Shown piece by piece: positions 1 through 12,058 of a stretch of 64,000 nt of DNA. Both the position numbers and the translations under genes were made by a program. The stretch is from contig NC_088788.1 of assembly GCF_949628265.1 (NCBI RefSeq), positions 22,430,335 through 22,494,334 of the forward strand. Direction: 5' to 3'. The stretch comes from Cloeon dipterum. Its lineage: Eukaryota > Arthropoda > Insecta > Ephemeroptera > Baetidae. The notes under the pieces were generated by a model. That model worked only from the letters and a program-made list of their open reading frames with translations, made no database searches and was not told the DNA's origin. How positions within the stretch are numbered: position 1 is the stretch's first letter; every line of letters starts with the position of its first letter.

Positions 1-3000
1 TCGATCTCTTCAGTTGCAGGGCGCCGGTTTTCCGGTGCAAACGGAAAAGGTCAGTGTTTCCAGAGACCAACTCGTACGTAACAAGGCCGTTTGTGCTCGA
101 GTCAAGGTCGTTGGCCGCAACGTTGGTCACCAATGCGTCCCTCACTGGATTCGTCGGTAGCAGGGCGGCACTCATAGAGACGAACATGGGAGCGTTGTCG
201 TTGACGTCCTCCACAATGACGGTGACCAGTTTCTCGGCTGACAGGCGCATTTCTGGCGCTTGAGCACTGTCCGTGGCAACAACGGTGAGGCGGAATGTGT
301 CCACGGCTTCTCGGTCGATGGCACGAAGGGTGTGGATGACACCAACGCTTGGGTCGATACCAAAATGGTCTCCAGGTGGATCCTGTTGCGCTATCGAGTA
401 ACGCACCTGGCCATTGGCACCCGAATCTGGATCGTCGGCACTCACAGTCACGATTGGAGTTTTCACGCGAATGCCTTCCTGGATTTGGCGAACAATAGCT
501 GTGCTGGGGAACACCGGTGGGTTGTCGTTGGCATCCAGAACGCGAACGATGAATGGAACTGTGGTCGAGAGGCGTGGGTTACCTCCGTCTGAGGCGGTGA
601 TGTTCAGGTTGTACATATTGATCTCCTCGTAGTCAAGTGGACGGTGTAAGTAGAGGACACCACTGCTTGGGTCAACGTGGAACGTGTCCCGCCGGTTGCC
701 TGCAGCTACAGAGAAGGTGACCTCGCTGTTGACACCCAGATCGGCGTCTATCGCGCGAAACTGTACCAGTTTTGAGTTGACGGTCGTTGTCTCAGCAATT
801 GCGATGCGAGCTTCACTCTGCGTGAACTCCGGCGCGTTGTCATTTTCGTCTAAAACGTCGACACGAATGGTGGTAGTGGCACTAAGGGTGACGCCTTCGC
901 CAGCGTCGTAAGCAGAAACCTGCAGCTCGTAGCGGGCTTGTCTCTCACGATCCAACATTCTTGCAACTGAAATTTGGCCCGTAGCTTCGTCCATGGCAAA
1001 ACAGCGCTCTTCATCGCCTCCGGTGATGGCGTAAAACACGTCCCCGTTCAAGCCTTCGTCTGCATCCACGGTGTACACACGAAGAACTTGTGAGTTTACT
1101 GGTGAGGCTTCAGATATTTGCACTTTGTATGGTGTGCGCAGAAACTTTGGCACGTTGTCATTGACATCGGTGATAAAAATGTTCAGCTTGACTTTGTCCT
1201 TCAGCTTGCTGACTCCATTGTCCGTAACGATGGCCTCGAGAACGATGTGGCTCTGACCGGTCACTTTGACTAGTTCTTCACGGTCAAATTGGCGCAGAGT
1301 TTTGAGGAAACCGTTCTTGGGATCAACGACAAAATCGCCCGGTTGCGCACCAATCAGTGAGAATGTGAGTTCAGCGTTGCGGCCTATGTCCAGATCTGTG
1401 GCGGTCAGTTTTCCAACGAACGTGTCTGGTGGCTGGTTTTCACGGACATAAAAATTGAATGAACTGTTCGTGAACTCAGGCTTGTTGTCATTTTCATCGA
1501 TTACGTGAATCACTACAGGCACCTGTGAGCTGCGTGGGGGTTCACCTTCGTCTCGAGCTGTCACTACCAGCGAGTAGTAGTCTCTGGTTTCCCTGTCGAG
1601 AGGGCTCTTCACATACAAATACCCGTCAGGGAACACCCCAAACTTATTTTCACTGTTGCCTTCTGTAATTTCGTAGTTAAGCCTTCCATTCGCACCTAGA
1701 TCGGCATCTGAAGCTGCCAATGCGAAAAATCTGTCGTTGACTGGAGCCGATTCCAAAATTGATGTTTCATATGACGTGTGGTCAAAGACAGGAGTGTGGT
1801 CATTCACGTCCTCAATGGTGATCAAAAGCGAGTGACGAGAATTCAACGATGGCTCTCCAGAATCACTCGCAGTGACTTCGAGATTGATGACTGTGCCTGG
1901 TTCTGCGGTGACCGGTTTGTTGAGATAAATTACTCCAGTTGCCTCGGCAATGCGGAACTGTTCTCCAGGGTTGCTCGTCAAACTGTAACTGACTCTACTG
2001 TTGGGACCAGCATCCCTGTCAACAGCACGCGCCAGGTACACTTCATGACCAGCAGGTGCATTTTCCCGCAGCTTCACCTCTTCTTTTTCGCGAGGAAACT
2101 GTGGTGCATTGTCATTTTCATCCAGGATGGTTACGTTGACTTCTGTGCGTCCCATGAGAGCAGGGCCAGCACGGGCCACGCACGTGAGGCGATAGGAGGC
2201 GGCCGTTTCACGGTCAACTCGATTGGCGGTGGAGATCACACCAGTGCGCTCATCGATTTGAAAAGCCTTCTTCGGGTCACCAAACATGATGTGGTATTTT
2301 ATGTCTCTGGATTCACTGGCTACGCGCACTCTTCCAACTTCTCGTCCAACCGAGGCCTCCTTTTTGTCATGATCTTCGCGAATTTCAAAATGATAGCCGA
2401 TCGGTGATTCGAATTTTAATTCTTCAAGATGTGAGGCTTTGATTATTTCGACCACTGCATCATCCACGGCCTTCCGGTCACCTTTGTCTTTGGCGGATAT
2501 TCTGATTCGATGGAGTGGTTTGTGTGACGTTGATAACGGCGCCGTCAGGGATAACACTCCAGTAGCTCGATCGAGCTTGAAGAGACCATCTCCACCGTCC
2601 ACAATACTGTACTCGATTTGCGCATTTTGTCCTTCGTCCTGGTCAGTAGCGGTCACACTTAAAATTGAAGAGTCACCTTTTGTATCCTCTGGCACCGGTA
2701 TAAAATATTTTTGGGGATAAAATTCAGGGCTGTTGTCGTTGACATCTTCGACAGTGAGGTATACCGTGGCCGTTGAAGATTGCGGTGGCACGCCTTTATC
2801 TTTTGCAATGACTGAAATTTCATACTTTGCAATTTTTTCTCTGTCTAGCTTTGTCCGCGTAGTCAACTGACCGGTCGTGCTGTCCAGTGAAAACACACCT
2901 GGATATTCCTGCCGCACATTCAAGTGAAGGCTGTAAGTGACGCTGCCATTAGTGCCTTGGTCCTGGTCAGTGGCACTCAACATGGCAATCAATGTCTGCG

Positions 3001-4825
3001 GCGGTGCACTTTCGGACAAACTCGCATTTAATTTTTCCACACTGAATTGCGGTCGCTTGTCGTTCTCGTCCAGGATAGTGACGCGCAATCTTGTGTAAGC
3101 CCATTTTGGATTTGGACCGCCGTCACGCGCTGAAACTTTTAGCTCGATGGTGCCCTGAATTTCTCTGTCCAACGCCGCCCGCGTGGTCACCAAACCGGAG
3201 TCTCTGTCAATGTTGAACCAGCGATGTTCGTTGCCGGTGTCAAAAGCGTAAAAGATGTTTGAATTCACGCCTGTGTCTTCGTCAGAAGCGATAATGCTGG
3301 CAACAAAGGTGCCCACGGGCGCCAATTCGCTGAGCACCGCCGAGTATTCCGTTTTGGCAAACACTGGTTCGTGATCGTTGATGTCGTTGACGTAGATGAT
3401 CAGAAATGCTACTGAAGTGCGTTGCGGGCTGCCTTTGTCGGTGGCCACCAGCGTCAAATTGTACTTGTTGATTTGCTCTCTGTCCAGAACACCGTTCACT
3501 CTGACAAGATCAAAAGTGGATGAGTGGTCCAAATGAAAGTGTCCAAGTTCGTTTCCAGCCTTGATTTCAACCTCTGTTTGGCCATTCAAGCCCTCATCTT
3601 GGTCGATTACAGACACCGCGGCCACGACGGAGCTATTTTTAGCATTTTCGTCGACTGTAGCAAATACTGCTGTTGATGGGAAGTAGCGGAACGTTATGAC
3701 GGGGTCATGGTCGTTGGTGTCTAACAAATTCACTGTCACGTACGTCCTGCCGTCTTGGCGTGGCGAACCATGGTCTCTAGCAAACACAGTAAACACACAG
3801 CTTTTCGGACAACCACCACCATTGGGCGGTCCTTGGGGCCGACAGTTTTGGGGACAGTTTAACGTTTCAGTTGTGGAAATTACACCGGTTTCAGTGTCGA
3901 CGCCAAACTGGGTTTCTCCATCGGCCAAATAGTACGTAATTCGCGCATTGTCGCCAACATCGCTGTCCGTAGCCATCACTTGAAGCACCGCTGTTCCGGG
4001 TGGGACACTTTCATTAAGTGACACGATGTAATCACTGTGATCGAAAATCGGTGGGTTGTCGTTGACGTCCACGATAGTCACATTGACTTGCAAGTATCCA
4101 TAGCGTGGTGGTGTCCCGCCATCCCGAGCAGACACATTTAGTTGGTAGGAAGCCCGCGTCTCCCTGTCCAGCTTGCCGGTAGTCTCCAGGTGTAAATAAG
4201 ACGTTTCTCCGCTTGGATTTGACGTGACTATTAATTTGAACTTGTTGTTGACTTCCTCGTCGTCCGAAACCAGTCTGTACTCTTTGGACACTCCGTTGAC
4301 CCCAGCATCGCGGTCGCTAGCGGTGTCTAGCAGCAGTCTGGTGCTCGGACTGGCGCTCTCGGAGAATGTCACGTGAATGCTGGGTTCAGGGAACTCAGGT
4401 GCGTTGTCGTTGACGTCGAGCACCAAAATTCGCACCTCTATCGGATACGTCGGCTGACTGGACAGCACCACCAGGTCGAATCTGTCCGACCGCAATGCTT
4501 CCCTGTCCAGCACGACGTTGGTCACAATTTCTCCGGTGCTGCCGTTCAAATAAAATTCTCGCGGATTTTCATTAAAACGGTAGGTGAAGCCAGGTTTGGT
4601 GGGAATGGCGCCGACGACGGTGCCACGCGGCTCACCCTCTTGAATTTCGAGCTGGACGCGCGTGTCCACCGCTCGCGACTGCATCTGCTGGACGTCAAGA
4701 GACGGTGCTAACACCTGCGTCATGGGCGAACGTTTGCGCCCAGGGCCGGGGCCCGGCTGTCCGGCAGTGGCCGGCGCCAGCAGCAGCAAAAAGGCCAGCC
4801 ACCAGCGAAGCATGGTGCTGCCCAT
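1..4825 (-). CDS. ft: Fat protocadherin, N-terminal coding exon (partial)
   Basis: A single uninterrupted minus-strand frame of about 1,608 codons starts at ATG 4823-4825 and is still open at the left edge. It begins MGSTMLRWWLAFLLLLAPATA, a clear signal peptide, then a short basic linker and about 14 complete extracellular cadherin repeats plus a partial one. Repeat ends carry the calcium-binding signatures VNDNAPEF, VNDNPPIF, TNDHDPVI, INDHEPVF, ENDKRPQF, VNDNSPEF, ENDNAPQF, VNDHTPVF, ENDNKPEF, VNDNVPKF, ENDNAPEF, ANDNPPVF and VNDNAPMF. The seventh repeat has a degenerate end (DRKAVDDAVVEI). The first domains (SRAVDT, FTYRFNENPREF, NPSGETSYLHLETTG, a Cys-rich insert in repeat 3) match Drosophila Fat far better than Dachsous. 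Fat has about 34 repeats, so roughly the first third of the protein is here. Fat is the giant membrane receptor that binds Dachsous to control Hippo growth signalling and planar polarity. Confidence 0.93.
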   Translation of the reverse strand, partial: MGSTMLRWWLAFLLLLAPATAGQPGPGPGRKRSPMTQVLAPSLDVQQMQSRAVDTRVQLEIQEGEPRGTVVGAIPTKPGFTYRFNENPREFYLNGSTGEIVTNVVLDREALRSDRFDLVVLSSQPTYPIEVRILVLDVNDNAPEFPEPSIHVTFSESASPSTRLLLDTASDRDAGVNGVSKEYRLVSDDEEVNNKFKLIVTSNPSGETSYLHLETTGKLDRETRASYQLNVSARDGGTPPRYGYLQVNVTIVDVNDNPPIFDHSDYIVSLNESVPPGTAVLQVMATDSDVGDNARITYYLADGETQFGVDTETGVISTTETLNCPQNCRPQGPPNGGGCPKSCVFTVFARDHGSPRQDGRTYVTVNLLDTNDHDPVITFRYFPSTAVFATVDENAKNSSVVAAVSVIDQDEGLNGQTEVEIKAGNELGHFHLDHSSTFDLVRVNGVLDREQINKYNLTLVATDKGSPQRTSVAFLIIYVNDINDHEPVFAKTEYSAVLSELAPVGTFVASIIASDEDTGVNSNIFYAFDTGNEHRWFNIDRDSGLVTTRAALDREIQGTIELKVSARDGGPNPKWAYTRLRVTILDENDKRPQFSVEKLNASLSESAPPQTLIAMLSATDQDQGTNGSVTYSLHLNVRQEYPGVFSLDSTTGQLTTRTKLDREKIAKYEISVIAKDKGVPPQSSTATVYLTVEDVNDNSPEFYPQKYFIPVPEDTKGDSSILSVTATDQDEGQNAQIEYSIVDGGDGLFKLDRATGVLSLTAPLSTSHKPLHRIRISAKDKGDRKAVDDAVVEIIKASHLEELKFESPIGYHFEIREDHDKKEASVGREVGRVRVASESRDIKYHIMFGDPKKAFQIDERTGVISTANRVDRETAASYRLTCVARAGPALMGRTEVNVTILDENDNAPQFPREKEEVKLRENAPAGHEVYLARAVDRDAGPNSRVSYSLTSNPGEQFRIAEATGVIYLNKPVTAEPGTVINLEVTASDSGEPSLNSRHSLLITIEDVNDHTPVFDHTSYETSILESAPVNDRFFALAASDADLGANGRLNYEITEGNSENKFGVFPDGYLYVKSPLDRETRDYYSLVVTARDEGEPPRSSQVPVVIHVIDENDNKPEFTNSSFNFYVRENQPPDTFVGKLTATDLDIGRNAELTFSLIGAQPGDFVVDPKNGFLKTLRQFDREELVKVTGQSHIVLEAIVTDNGVSKLKDKVKLNIFITDVNDNVPKFLRTPYKVQISEASPVNSQVLRVYTVDADEGLNGDVFYAITGGDEERCFAMDEATGQISVARMLDRERQARYELQVSAYDAGEGVTLSATTTIRVDVLDENDNAPEFTQSEARIAIAETTTVNSKLVQFRAIDADLGVNSEVTFSVAAGNRRDTFHVDPSSGVLYLHRPLDYEEINMYNLNITASDGGNPRLSTTVPFIVRVLDANDNPPVFPSTAIVRQIQEGIRVKTPIVTVSADDPDSGANGQVRYSIAQQDPPGDHFGIDPSVGVIHTLRAIDREAVDTFRLTVVATDSAQAPEMRLSAEKLVTVIVEDVNDNAPMFVSMSAALLPTNPVRDALVTNVAANDLDSSTNGLVTYELVSGNTDLFRLHRKTGALQLKRS

Positions 4826-5800
4826 TTAATCACTGCCTCCGCATACTGCCTCCAGAAATCTGCCTCCGCGAGCCATTCACTTCACTATGCGGCACTCGCA
4901 CGGCTGTTGCTTCGATTTGTTTTTATTTAGCTTTTAATTAATAGTCAGTCAGTTAAGTGAGCACTTAAAGGGAAACTCCCCTTTTAATTCTCAGTCTCTG
5001 TTGCGGTGCGATTCCGGCTGACGGAGATAGTTGGATGTCGATTGTTTTGGTCGCCGGCCACTCGGCTGCTGCTCCTCTTGAAGATGCCAGTGGTAGGTGA
5101 GCTTACCTTTACAGGTATTTCAATATGGCTGACCAGAGATCTGAAAGAGTGGGGACACGGTTAGCTCCCGGGCAAACACAAACACCGCGGGTCCGACACC
5201 ACCGACCGTGCATGCAAATCGGACGGTTGGACGTCCGAGTGGCTCTCGTTGTGGAGTTTACCTTTTTAATTCGTATTCCGCAAACTCGCGCGTTGCTATC
5301 TCCTGCACCTGCAACAGGTGCGTTCGAGCACTGTTTTCGCGAATATTACGCACCGCACGCGTTCGCACGTCACTCGGACCGATTTATCGGCCACTGAGCA
5401 CCCGTCCACACGTGTCCCGTCCGTCCGAGCACTCGCTCCACTCGAAACACAAGTCCACAAAGTTGCGCACTGCTTTCGGCGGGCGGGCGCGAGAGGTGCA
5501 CACCTGGCCAAGTCTCGGTCTCTACTGCATGCCAAGTCTGCATGGAGCAGCCAGCCGGAGCAGGCTGAGAGGGACGAGAGGGGAGTCAAAGGTGGGCTCT
5601 GAGAACCAATCGCCTGTATTACTACCTGGGGCGCCTAACAAAAAATGCCTGGGCTCGCTCGCTCGCTCGCTCTCGCTCCTTCGTTCTTTTCTTCTCCTTT
5701 TCTTTCTTCTGCAGCTAAGAGCACCATACACGCCGTTGTTGCCAGCCCTTTTGGCTCGGCTAATATTTTATCCTGCTGCCCGAGGACTCTTTTTCGTACA
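4826..5800 (-). promoter_or_regulatory. ft: Probable fat 5' UTR and promoter region
   Basis: No protein-coding signal was found here. On the minus strand a strong splice donor (AAAG|GTAAGC) lies at 5101-5107, suggesting that an upstream non-coding exon of fat begins to the right and is spliced toward the ATG exon. The matching acceptor between 4826 and 5100 is not clear. GC content is higher than in the flanks. A run of GCTC/CTCG units at about 5653-5680 reads GAGC/GAGAG on the gene strand, resembling GAGA-factor sites of arthropod promoters. Several long open frames cross this segment but none resembles a protein. Confidence 0.4.
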
Positions 5801-8800
5801 ACCGCACACACTGAAACCCCATTATCAGAGTTTTGCTCGCATTTCTTGCTATAGATATCCGGAATGTTGTTTACTGTTGTTAATCTATTTTTATTTCGCT
5901 GATCTTTAATTTGCTAACGCCGCTAACGCCATAAATGATGAAAAGGGTCTTTGCGGTTATTCGAATCTAAAGCTTTGAAGAGTCAAAATATGCAGATTGT
6001 TAAAAAATTGCTTTTATGAGCCCATAAAATTTAAATATTGGAAATATTGCTAAAAACGAGAATGCAAAAAATTAAAAATTGTGTTTCAATATTTTATGGT
6101 TTTGACGGAAATCGTTGCTTTAAAATAGAAGAGGCTGCGCTAAGAGTGGGTAGAAACCGATGAATGGCTTTTAAAAGTTTCTCATTATTCACAATCAACC
6201 AATATTCAGGAGCTAGTGCCATCGAATTTGCATGCGACAAAAATAATTCCATCATTACCGCGCCATAATTCTCATAATTTAACGCACGCGGCTTGTAAAA
6301 AACGTACAAGGCTGTACACTAGCACTCTTTGCAGACACTCGAGCGAAATATCTTTTCGCTCCACAGATCTGGCAATTTAATTGTACACTTAGCAAATATA
6401 AATTATGAATACGAGAGTCCACCTCGAGGGATGAAAAGCTCGTAATTACAGACACCAAGCAAAATATGCGCATGCCCTGCTGCCGCTTTGGATTATATTT
6501 CTAAGTGTTTTGCATAAATATGTGAAAATACGTGCTCAGCTCTGAAAAAGAGGCCAATTTACATATTTATACATCATCGGCAGGAAAACACTAGCAAAAG
6601 CTTTTGCCCCCTCGAGGGAGTTTAAGATCGTACCTTTATCTTGTGCACCATCTTATATATACGTGCTGCCTTGTAAAAAAATATTTCTTTAATGTTGCCT
6701 GCTTGTAATCCTTTATGCATATTTTGCCACGGAATTCAGCGCTATTCAGACGTCGTTTTGCCATCTACCGACAACATCTGAAGTGCACCGCAGTTAAAAC
6801 TTATTTTTTGCCCATGACTTCTACATTTTATTCGTCCCGAAATTGTTCAGTCCCCTCCTAATTCTAGCAATTAGAAGTATTTTTAACTAGAGTTTTATCG
6901 TAACCGGTCGGGTGGACAGGTACTCATTCAGAGTTGAATCTGTGTGGTCTACCAGTTCCTTCCAGGTATCCGACACGGTCGCATTCTTCCTGAAATCACC
7001 GAGTTTTTTTTTCGCCAATACCCCCACAAAAGTAAAAATTCTCAGGGTTTTCAAGAAGCAGAATGTCGCTGATTGTCAAATATTTTTGCTAATAATATCC
7101 TGGATAGTTTCATAACGGTTTGTATTTATGTAATTTAATGAGCAGACTATAAACGGTGTGCGCAACCTTGACGCGTGTATTTTGAATAGAATGGAAATTC
7201 TTGGTATATAATCGCCAAATTGTGCATAAATTCATAATAAATCTAATTTCCTCTTAGAAGTGCTTAAAATTCTTACACACGCATACCCTCAATCTTGGAA
7301 AGAGACGTGACAAAAAAGTTAAGCCTAATCAGAAAATTTTACTAGCGTTGTAAGGCCTTTGAATAAAATGACCTGACCCTTTTTTATATAGCGCATTTGA
7401 ACTCCAGTATGCGCAAGACGCTGTTTACCTGCGTGGTATTCTCCGCATTCTCATAAGAGTGGTAGCACTTGAGTGACCTAAGCATACACAACCTGCATTT
7501 CTTCCCTTGGTACTCTACGTGGTAAAAGCATACCCTGCTGGGAAAAGTGTGTCAGACACACTTTTAAAAAGATAACTATTTCGCTTTGTTATTTTGTCTT
7601 TCTACATTAAAATAATTAAAACTCAATCAAAAATGAAAAAAAATCATGTGAGGTGCATTTAATCCTACTGATTTTACAATGGCTACTATCACATACAAGC
7701 ACAAATATCAGGCATGGAAGGCTAATAAGTCGAAAAATTGTGGTCAATGTTGCGGGTTGCGGGGTGGTCAATTTCGTTGCTCGTTTCTCTTTTCGTTTGC
7801 ACTCTGAAAGGAGCTCATATATAGGCAGTCGTTTACAGCGATCGCTGATTCAAAATTCTTTGCAGCTAATAGTTTGTGGCTTATGAATTTTATTGTGGAG
7901 GTAAATTACTACTGACGAAGCGTCATTTAGAAAAGCTTTTAAAAACTATACTTTTGCGTGATTTTGGCATTAAATCTCATACTGTAAAATAGCCCTGCAG
8001 AACCATAATAAAGATTACTTTGAAACTAAAAAAATATTTTTCGCCATTCAGAGGTTTGGTGATACTATTAACAATAACAGTGCATCTTTGAGGAGTTCAG
8101 AAGAGTTATTTTAATTCTTATAAGCCTCTTTTAGTTGAATGATTGCTGAGAGTCCACAACATATCGTCTTTCACATTTTGTTTTGTTTAGAGTACTAAAT
8201 TTGTGTGATGCAACAAAAAAGTAAAGCGCACAAAATTCAAATTCATATAAAAAATACCACACCTGGCTTATTAATTAGGTGTATTTGTTAATATCAACAC
8301 TAGTCTGCGGTCAAAGAATTTCTTTCGTAGTTTTGTTAATTTTTCCACTAAAGGCAAAGAACTAAAAGATGTGGAATTTTAATATTTACTGGTCAGAATG
8401 ACTTTAAGTTTCTTCAAATCCCATGAATTTGTTTTTGCCGATTGAACGATATGTTGACCAATTGAATTTTCACATGGCTGGAAGAATGGAGGCAAATGGC
8501 CTATACTTTCATGTCACGTTCAGGCTCGTCGACATACCTGGAGGCAACGCTTTTCAAAGCCAAAATCGTGCAAATCGATTTCGCTTTCGTTTTTTATAGC
8601 AGCAATATGTGTGCTGTCTTCTCTCTATGTAGCGCAGATTTCCCATGAAATTGAATGTGAATCTTTCGCATGGTGCGTATTTTTTCTGCGCATATATTAT
8701 GTCACCTCGCACGTCTTTCTTTCTCTTCTAAGCAACAGAGAAATAAACTAGCCTGAAACACGCACATCTCACCGAGCGGGCCAATAACTTTTGCAACGCA

Positions 8801-10674
8801 GACCTTTGGTAATAATTCTGAAGTTCCGGCTAGTAAACTAATTAAAATGGCAAGTAACAACGGTGGATGATTTTAACACTGCATGCGGCAATGAACTCGC
8901 AGGGCCTCTGTGGACGGAATTAATTTAAACTGGTAAATTAGTGCTGAGGCAGCAGGTTTGGTGGATAGGATGTGCTCACTCTTTTTAATGGCAATTTAAC
9001 GGTGGCCACGATTTTGATCCACACCATTCATTGCAACATTTTATCCTCACAAAATATAAAGTTAACACTGCGGAGAAAATTGGAAAAAACTAAGAAAGAA
9101 GGGAATATATTTTTTTACTTGAAATTCGTCGATGCAACACCGTTTGATAAAAATAATTTCACGCGTTGAATATTCTATAAAATATTGATAAAAACATCTG
9201 TGAGTGGAAATGTGAATTTTAAGACACAAAATTTATTTCTTTAGATTTAATCTTTAGTCAGGAGAGCAGAGTTTTACTAATAGATGATTTGCATTTTTTA
9301 GTTTCTGAAACATCTCGTGTTTTTTAGTGAATATTAATCATCACCCTAATCCTGTTAGCAAGATTTAAGAATTTGAAAATGATGACAAAATGCAGGATGT
9401 ACCAGATCCGCGGTCTGACAATGTTTTTAGACGACTATGTCAAAATGATGCATGGTCTGAAAACCTTCTTGGCGCAGAGAGTGCCGAAAAAAGTTGTGCC
9501 AGCAAAAACTTAAGCTGTGCAGGCTGCTGATATGATTTCCAAGAAATTTAGCAGGACCTGCTACAGACAAAAAAGGACAAAAATTTTACCGCGTCCGCTC
9601 TTAATGATGGAAATTGTGAATTTAAGGCGTGCGAGGGCTAAATAAATAAAAGTCGCTGACGGCAAGCAAGGAGCGTTTAGCTTTTCAGGTGCGCAGCGCT
9701 GCTGGTATTTTTCAGTTATGCCTGCAAAATAGGCGCTAATGAATTCATGACAGGCAAATAAGTGTTGAGAATGAAAGGCTTAATCACTCGACTATTTAAC
9801 AGTGATTCTTGGCTTCTTTATCACCCTAACTATTTCTTTGTATTTCGCTTTTTCCCCTGAATGTCGCCATTTTAGGCTTAGAACATGTATTCAATGGTCC
9901 ATTAAACTCAGTCACTTGCAAGAAATAACGCCTCTAAAAATCAAGAAATTTTATGGTAGTTGACATTAACGACCCGCACAATTTTAATTTTTCTAAATAA
10001 ACTATTTTATAAAACTTCATTATTCGCATTTAATTAGAAATTCACTAAATATTTATTAATCATATTTTCATTTCCAAAATTACAAAACTAGAACCAAATT
10101 CAGTTTTAAATAATAACTTTAGCTTGCAAGAGAAATCTCATATTTTAAAATTAACATCATGTATACTATATACCTGAAAATTGATCTCTCCTTTAAAGGC
10201 ACATGAGTCATCAGCATAACAAAAATTCGGCTCGAATCCCATTGATATGGGCAAAGAGAATGAAAAATATTATATGATATAATGATTTTTCATATTTTTT
10301 TGCATTTTAAACTAAGCATACATATCAATCTATTCCTTATTTGATGTAAGTCTCATGACTACCAATGAGCATAGCAATGATGATTGATTAACAGTTTTGC
10401 GCGATCCCTCACTTGCTGCGAGTTGTATTTTTAGTCATTTTGTGCATTACCTCATTTTAATAGGAATTTTTAATTTTAAAACCCAATAATAAACATTATC
10501 TGGTGTCAAATTATATCGACGAGGGAGCAAATTGACAAAATTTTACAGCAGATGAAAACAATACAGAATAGTTTCCATCTAAGAATGATATATTATTTGC
10601 CTAGAATTTTTCAAACAGTGAAGCTAGTGAAATGATATCAACCATCACTCAAGACAAAATTGCTCTTAAAATAT
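5801..10674. other. AT-rich intergenic stretch, no gene recognised
   Basis: About 4.9 kb between the fat promoter area and the 3' end of the PIH1D1-like gene. Open frames are short (under 80 codons), without splice support or family resemblance, and stops are dense on both strands. It may hold regulatory DNA for fat. No tRNA, repeat array or mobile element was identified. Confidence 0.5.
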
Positions 10675-10680
10675 TTTATT
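10675..10680 (-). terminator. Poly(A) signal of the PIH1D1-like gene
   Basis: AATAAA on the minus strand, about 80 bases past the stop codon at 10759-10761. Confidence 0.6.
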
Positions 10681-10758
10681 GATGATTTTGCAAAATAATT
10701 GTTTAAACAAATAGCATTACGAGATATATACATGGATCTTGTGAAGAATTGTGACGAT

Positions 10759-12058
10759 TTAGTGCCCAACAGTCAAAACCCGCTTCACTGGCATGTTCAG
10801 TAGAAGAATCTGCAACAAGAAATTACAGACTTTTAATTAAAAATTCCGTGGACGTAGGTCCTTGCTTTCTTGGATGGCGGCCATCAATTCACCCAAGCCG
10901 TGAGAATATTATAAGTATAGACGGTTGCTGAGATTGATATGCATCTAGCAGTTACGACTTTCAAGCACGCAGACATTTGTCATGGTGACACCACAATGAC
11001 TAAAATGTAAGCATTTTGTGTTGGCAAAAACTTATTTGCACATTTAAAAGTTCTACTCAACAAAACTTACTTTGGAATCTTTGTTGAATTGAGCTGTGAC
11101 TTTATCCTGTTCGATTAAGTGAGGAAGATAAACATCCAATTTGTAATTTGTCTTATGTGCTTGCATTAAAATACGGTCCTCTCCAACATCCAAAGTCAAT
11201 TCTTCAGCAGAGGACTAGAAATAAAAAGTTATAACCAATTAAAGGTTCAACTAGAGCAAAATGCACTCACCACATCAGGCAAGTTTAGTTCAGCAACCAT
11301 TTTTTGTAGTTTTCCTTTAGCAGGCTCTCCTCTAATCTTGTACTTTGGAACCTTTGGTCTAGGTTTCAAATCATTAGCCTGTGCTGGGCAGATTTCGGAT
11401 ATTAAAGGGCCGGTAGGAGTTGTTGGACTGTCCACTCTAATACGTTGCGATTTGGGTGTGCCCAAGCTCTTTCTCTTGTTTAGAATGGTGACATCTAAAA
11501 CAATTTGACCCTTTAAATTTCTTACAGCGCATCTAAGTGTATGCAAAATCACCTCCAATTTGCAGTTTGGCATTATACTTGTTCTGGATGCCTTCCATTG
11601 AAGCTGTCAAAAGAAACTGTCTAAATAGCTCACTGTGTTCCAGTTTCTGGAGGGTCTTGGGATGAACAGCAATGTCAAATACTTGGCATTGTTTTCCGCC
11701 TGCAATTCAAATGAGAAATTTGAAATTTCAAACTTATTCAAAGGTAAAGTATCGTTCTAATTCTGTTCCTAGTAGCTATAATCTCTTTTCTTAAAAAACA
11801 CTTTCTTAAAAAACAAACATTTAAATTGACTTCTAAAATATTCACGTTATTACGTAATAATTTTTTTATTACTTTTGTCTTTTTCAAATCTGCCCTCGCC
11901 TAGACTCATAGGCACTCTGAAACTGGATGGATCTTCCGAATTCAAAATCTTAGCCAGCTCGATTTCAGACACATCTTTGGCTTGCGGGATGAACTCAGAG
12001 GTGCAGAGGTTGAGGAAAACTTTCTCCCCTGAAGTGGCGCGCGCCTTCACGCAGATTC
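10759..12058 (-). CDS. PIH1D1: PIH1 domain-containing protein 1 homologue (R2TP subunit; N-terminus not located)
   Basis: Five phase-consistent exons: 11873-12058, 11553-11699, 11271-11494, 11071-11214 and 10759-10809. The PIH core is recognisable: SGEKVFLNLCTSEFIPQAKD, FRVPMSLGEGRFEKDK, CQVFDIAVHPKTLQKLEHSE and FLLTASMEGIQNKYNAKLQI. A C-terminal CS-like domain follows (ELTLDVGEDRILMQAHKTNY, then DVYLPHLIEQDKVTAQFNKD), ending LLLNMPVKRVLTVGH. In this family the PIH domain binds acidic phospho-DSD motifs (such as TEL2) and the CS-like domain contacts RPAP3, linking clients to HSP90 and RUVBL1/2 for assembly of snoRNPs, RNA polymerase II and PIKKs. The first exon, which should add a few dozen residues and end in phase 1, was not found with confidence to the right of 12058. 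The gene is divergent from the BTB gene at 12988. Confidence 0.85.

Noticed and set aside
1..4825. Fat exon as Dachsous or another large cadherin
   Set aside because: The N-terminal block, the Cys-rich insert of repeat 3 and the order of repeat endings agree with Drosophila Fat, not Dachsous.
5208..5909. 233-codon plus-strand frame upstream of fat
   Set aside because: Arg/Leu/Ser-rich translation typical of GC-skewed promoter DNA read in the wrong frame; no domain, no splice support.
10225..10245. GGCTCGAATCC resembling a tRNA B box
   Set aside because: No A box or cloverleaf arms at the right distance upstream.
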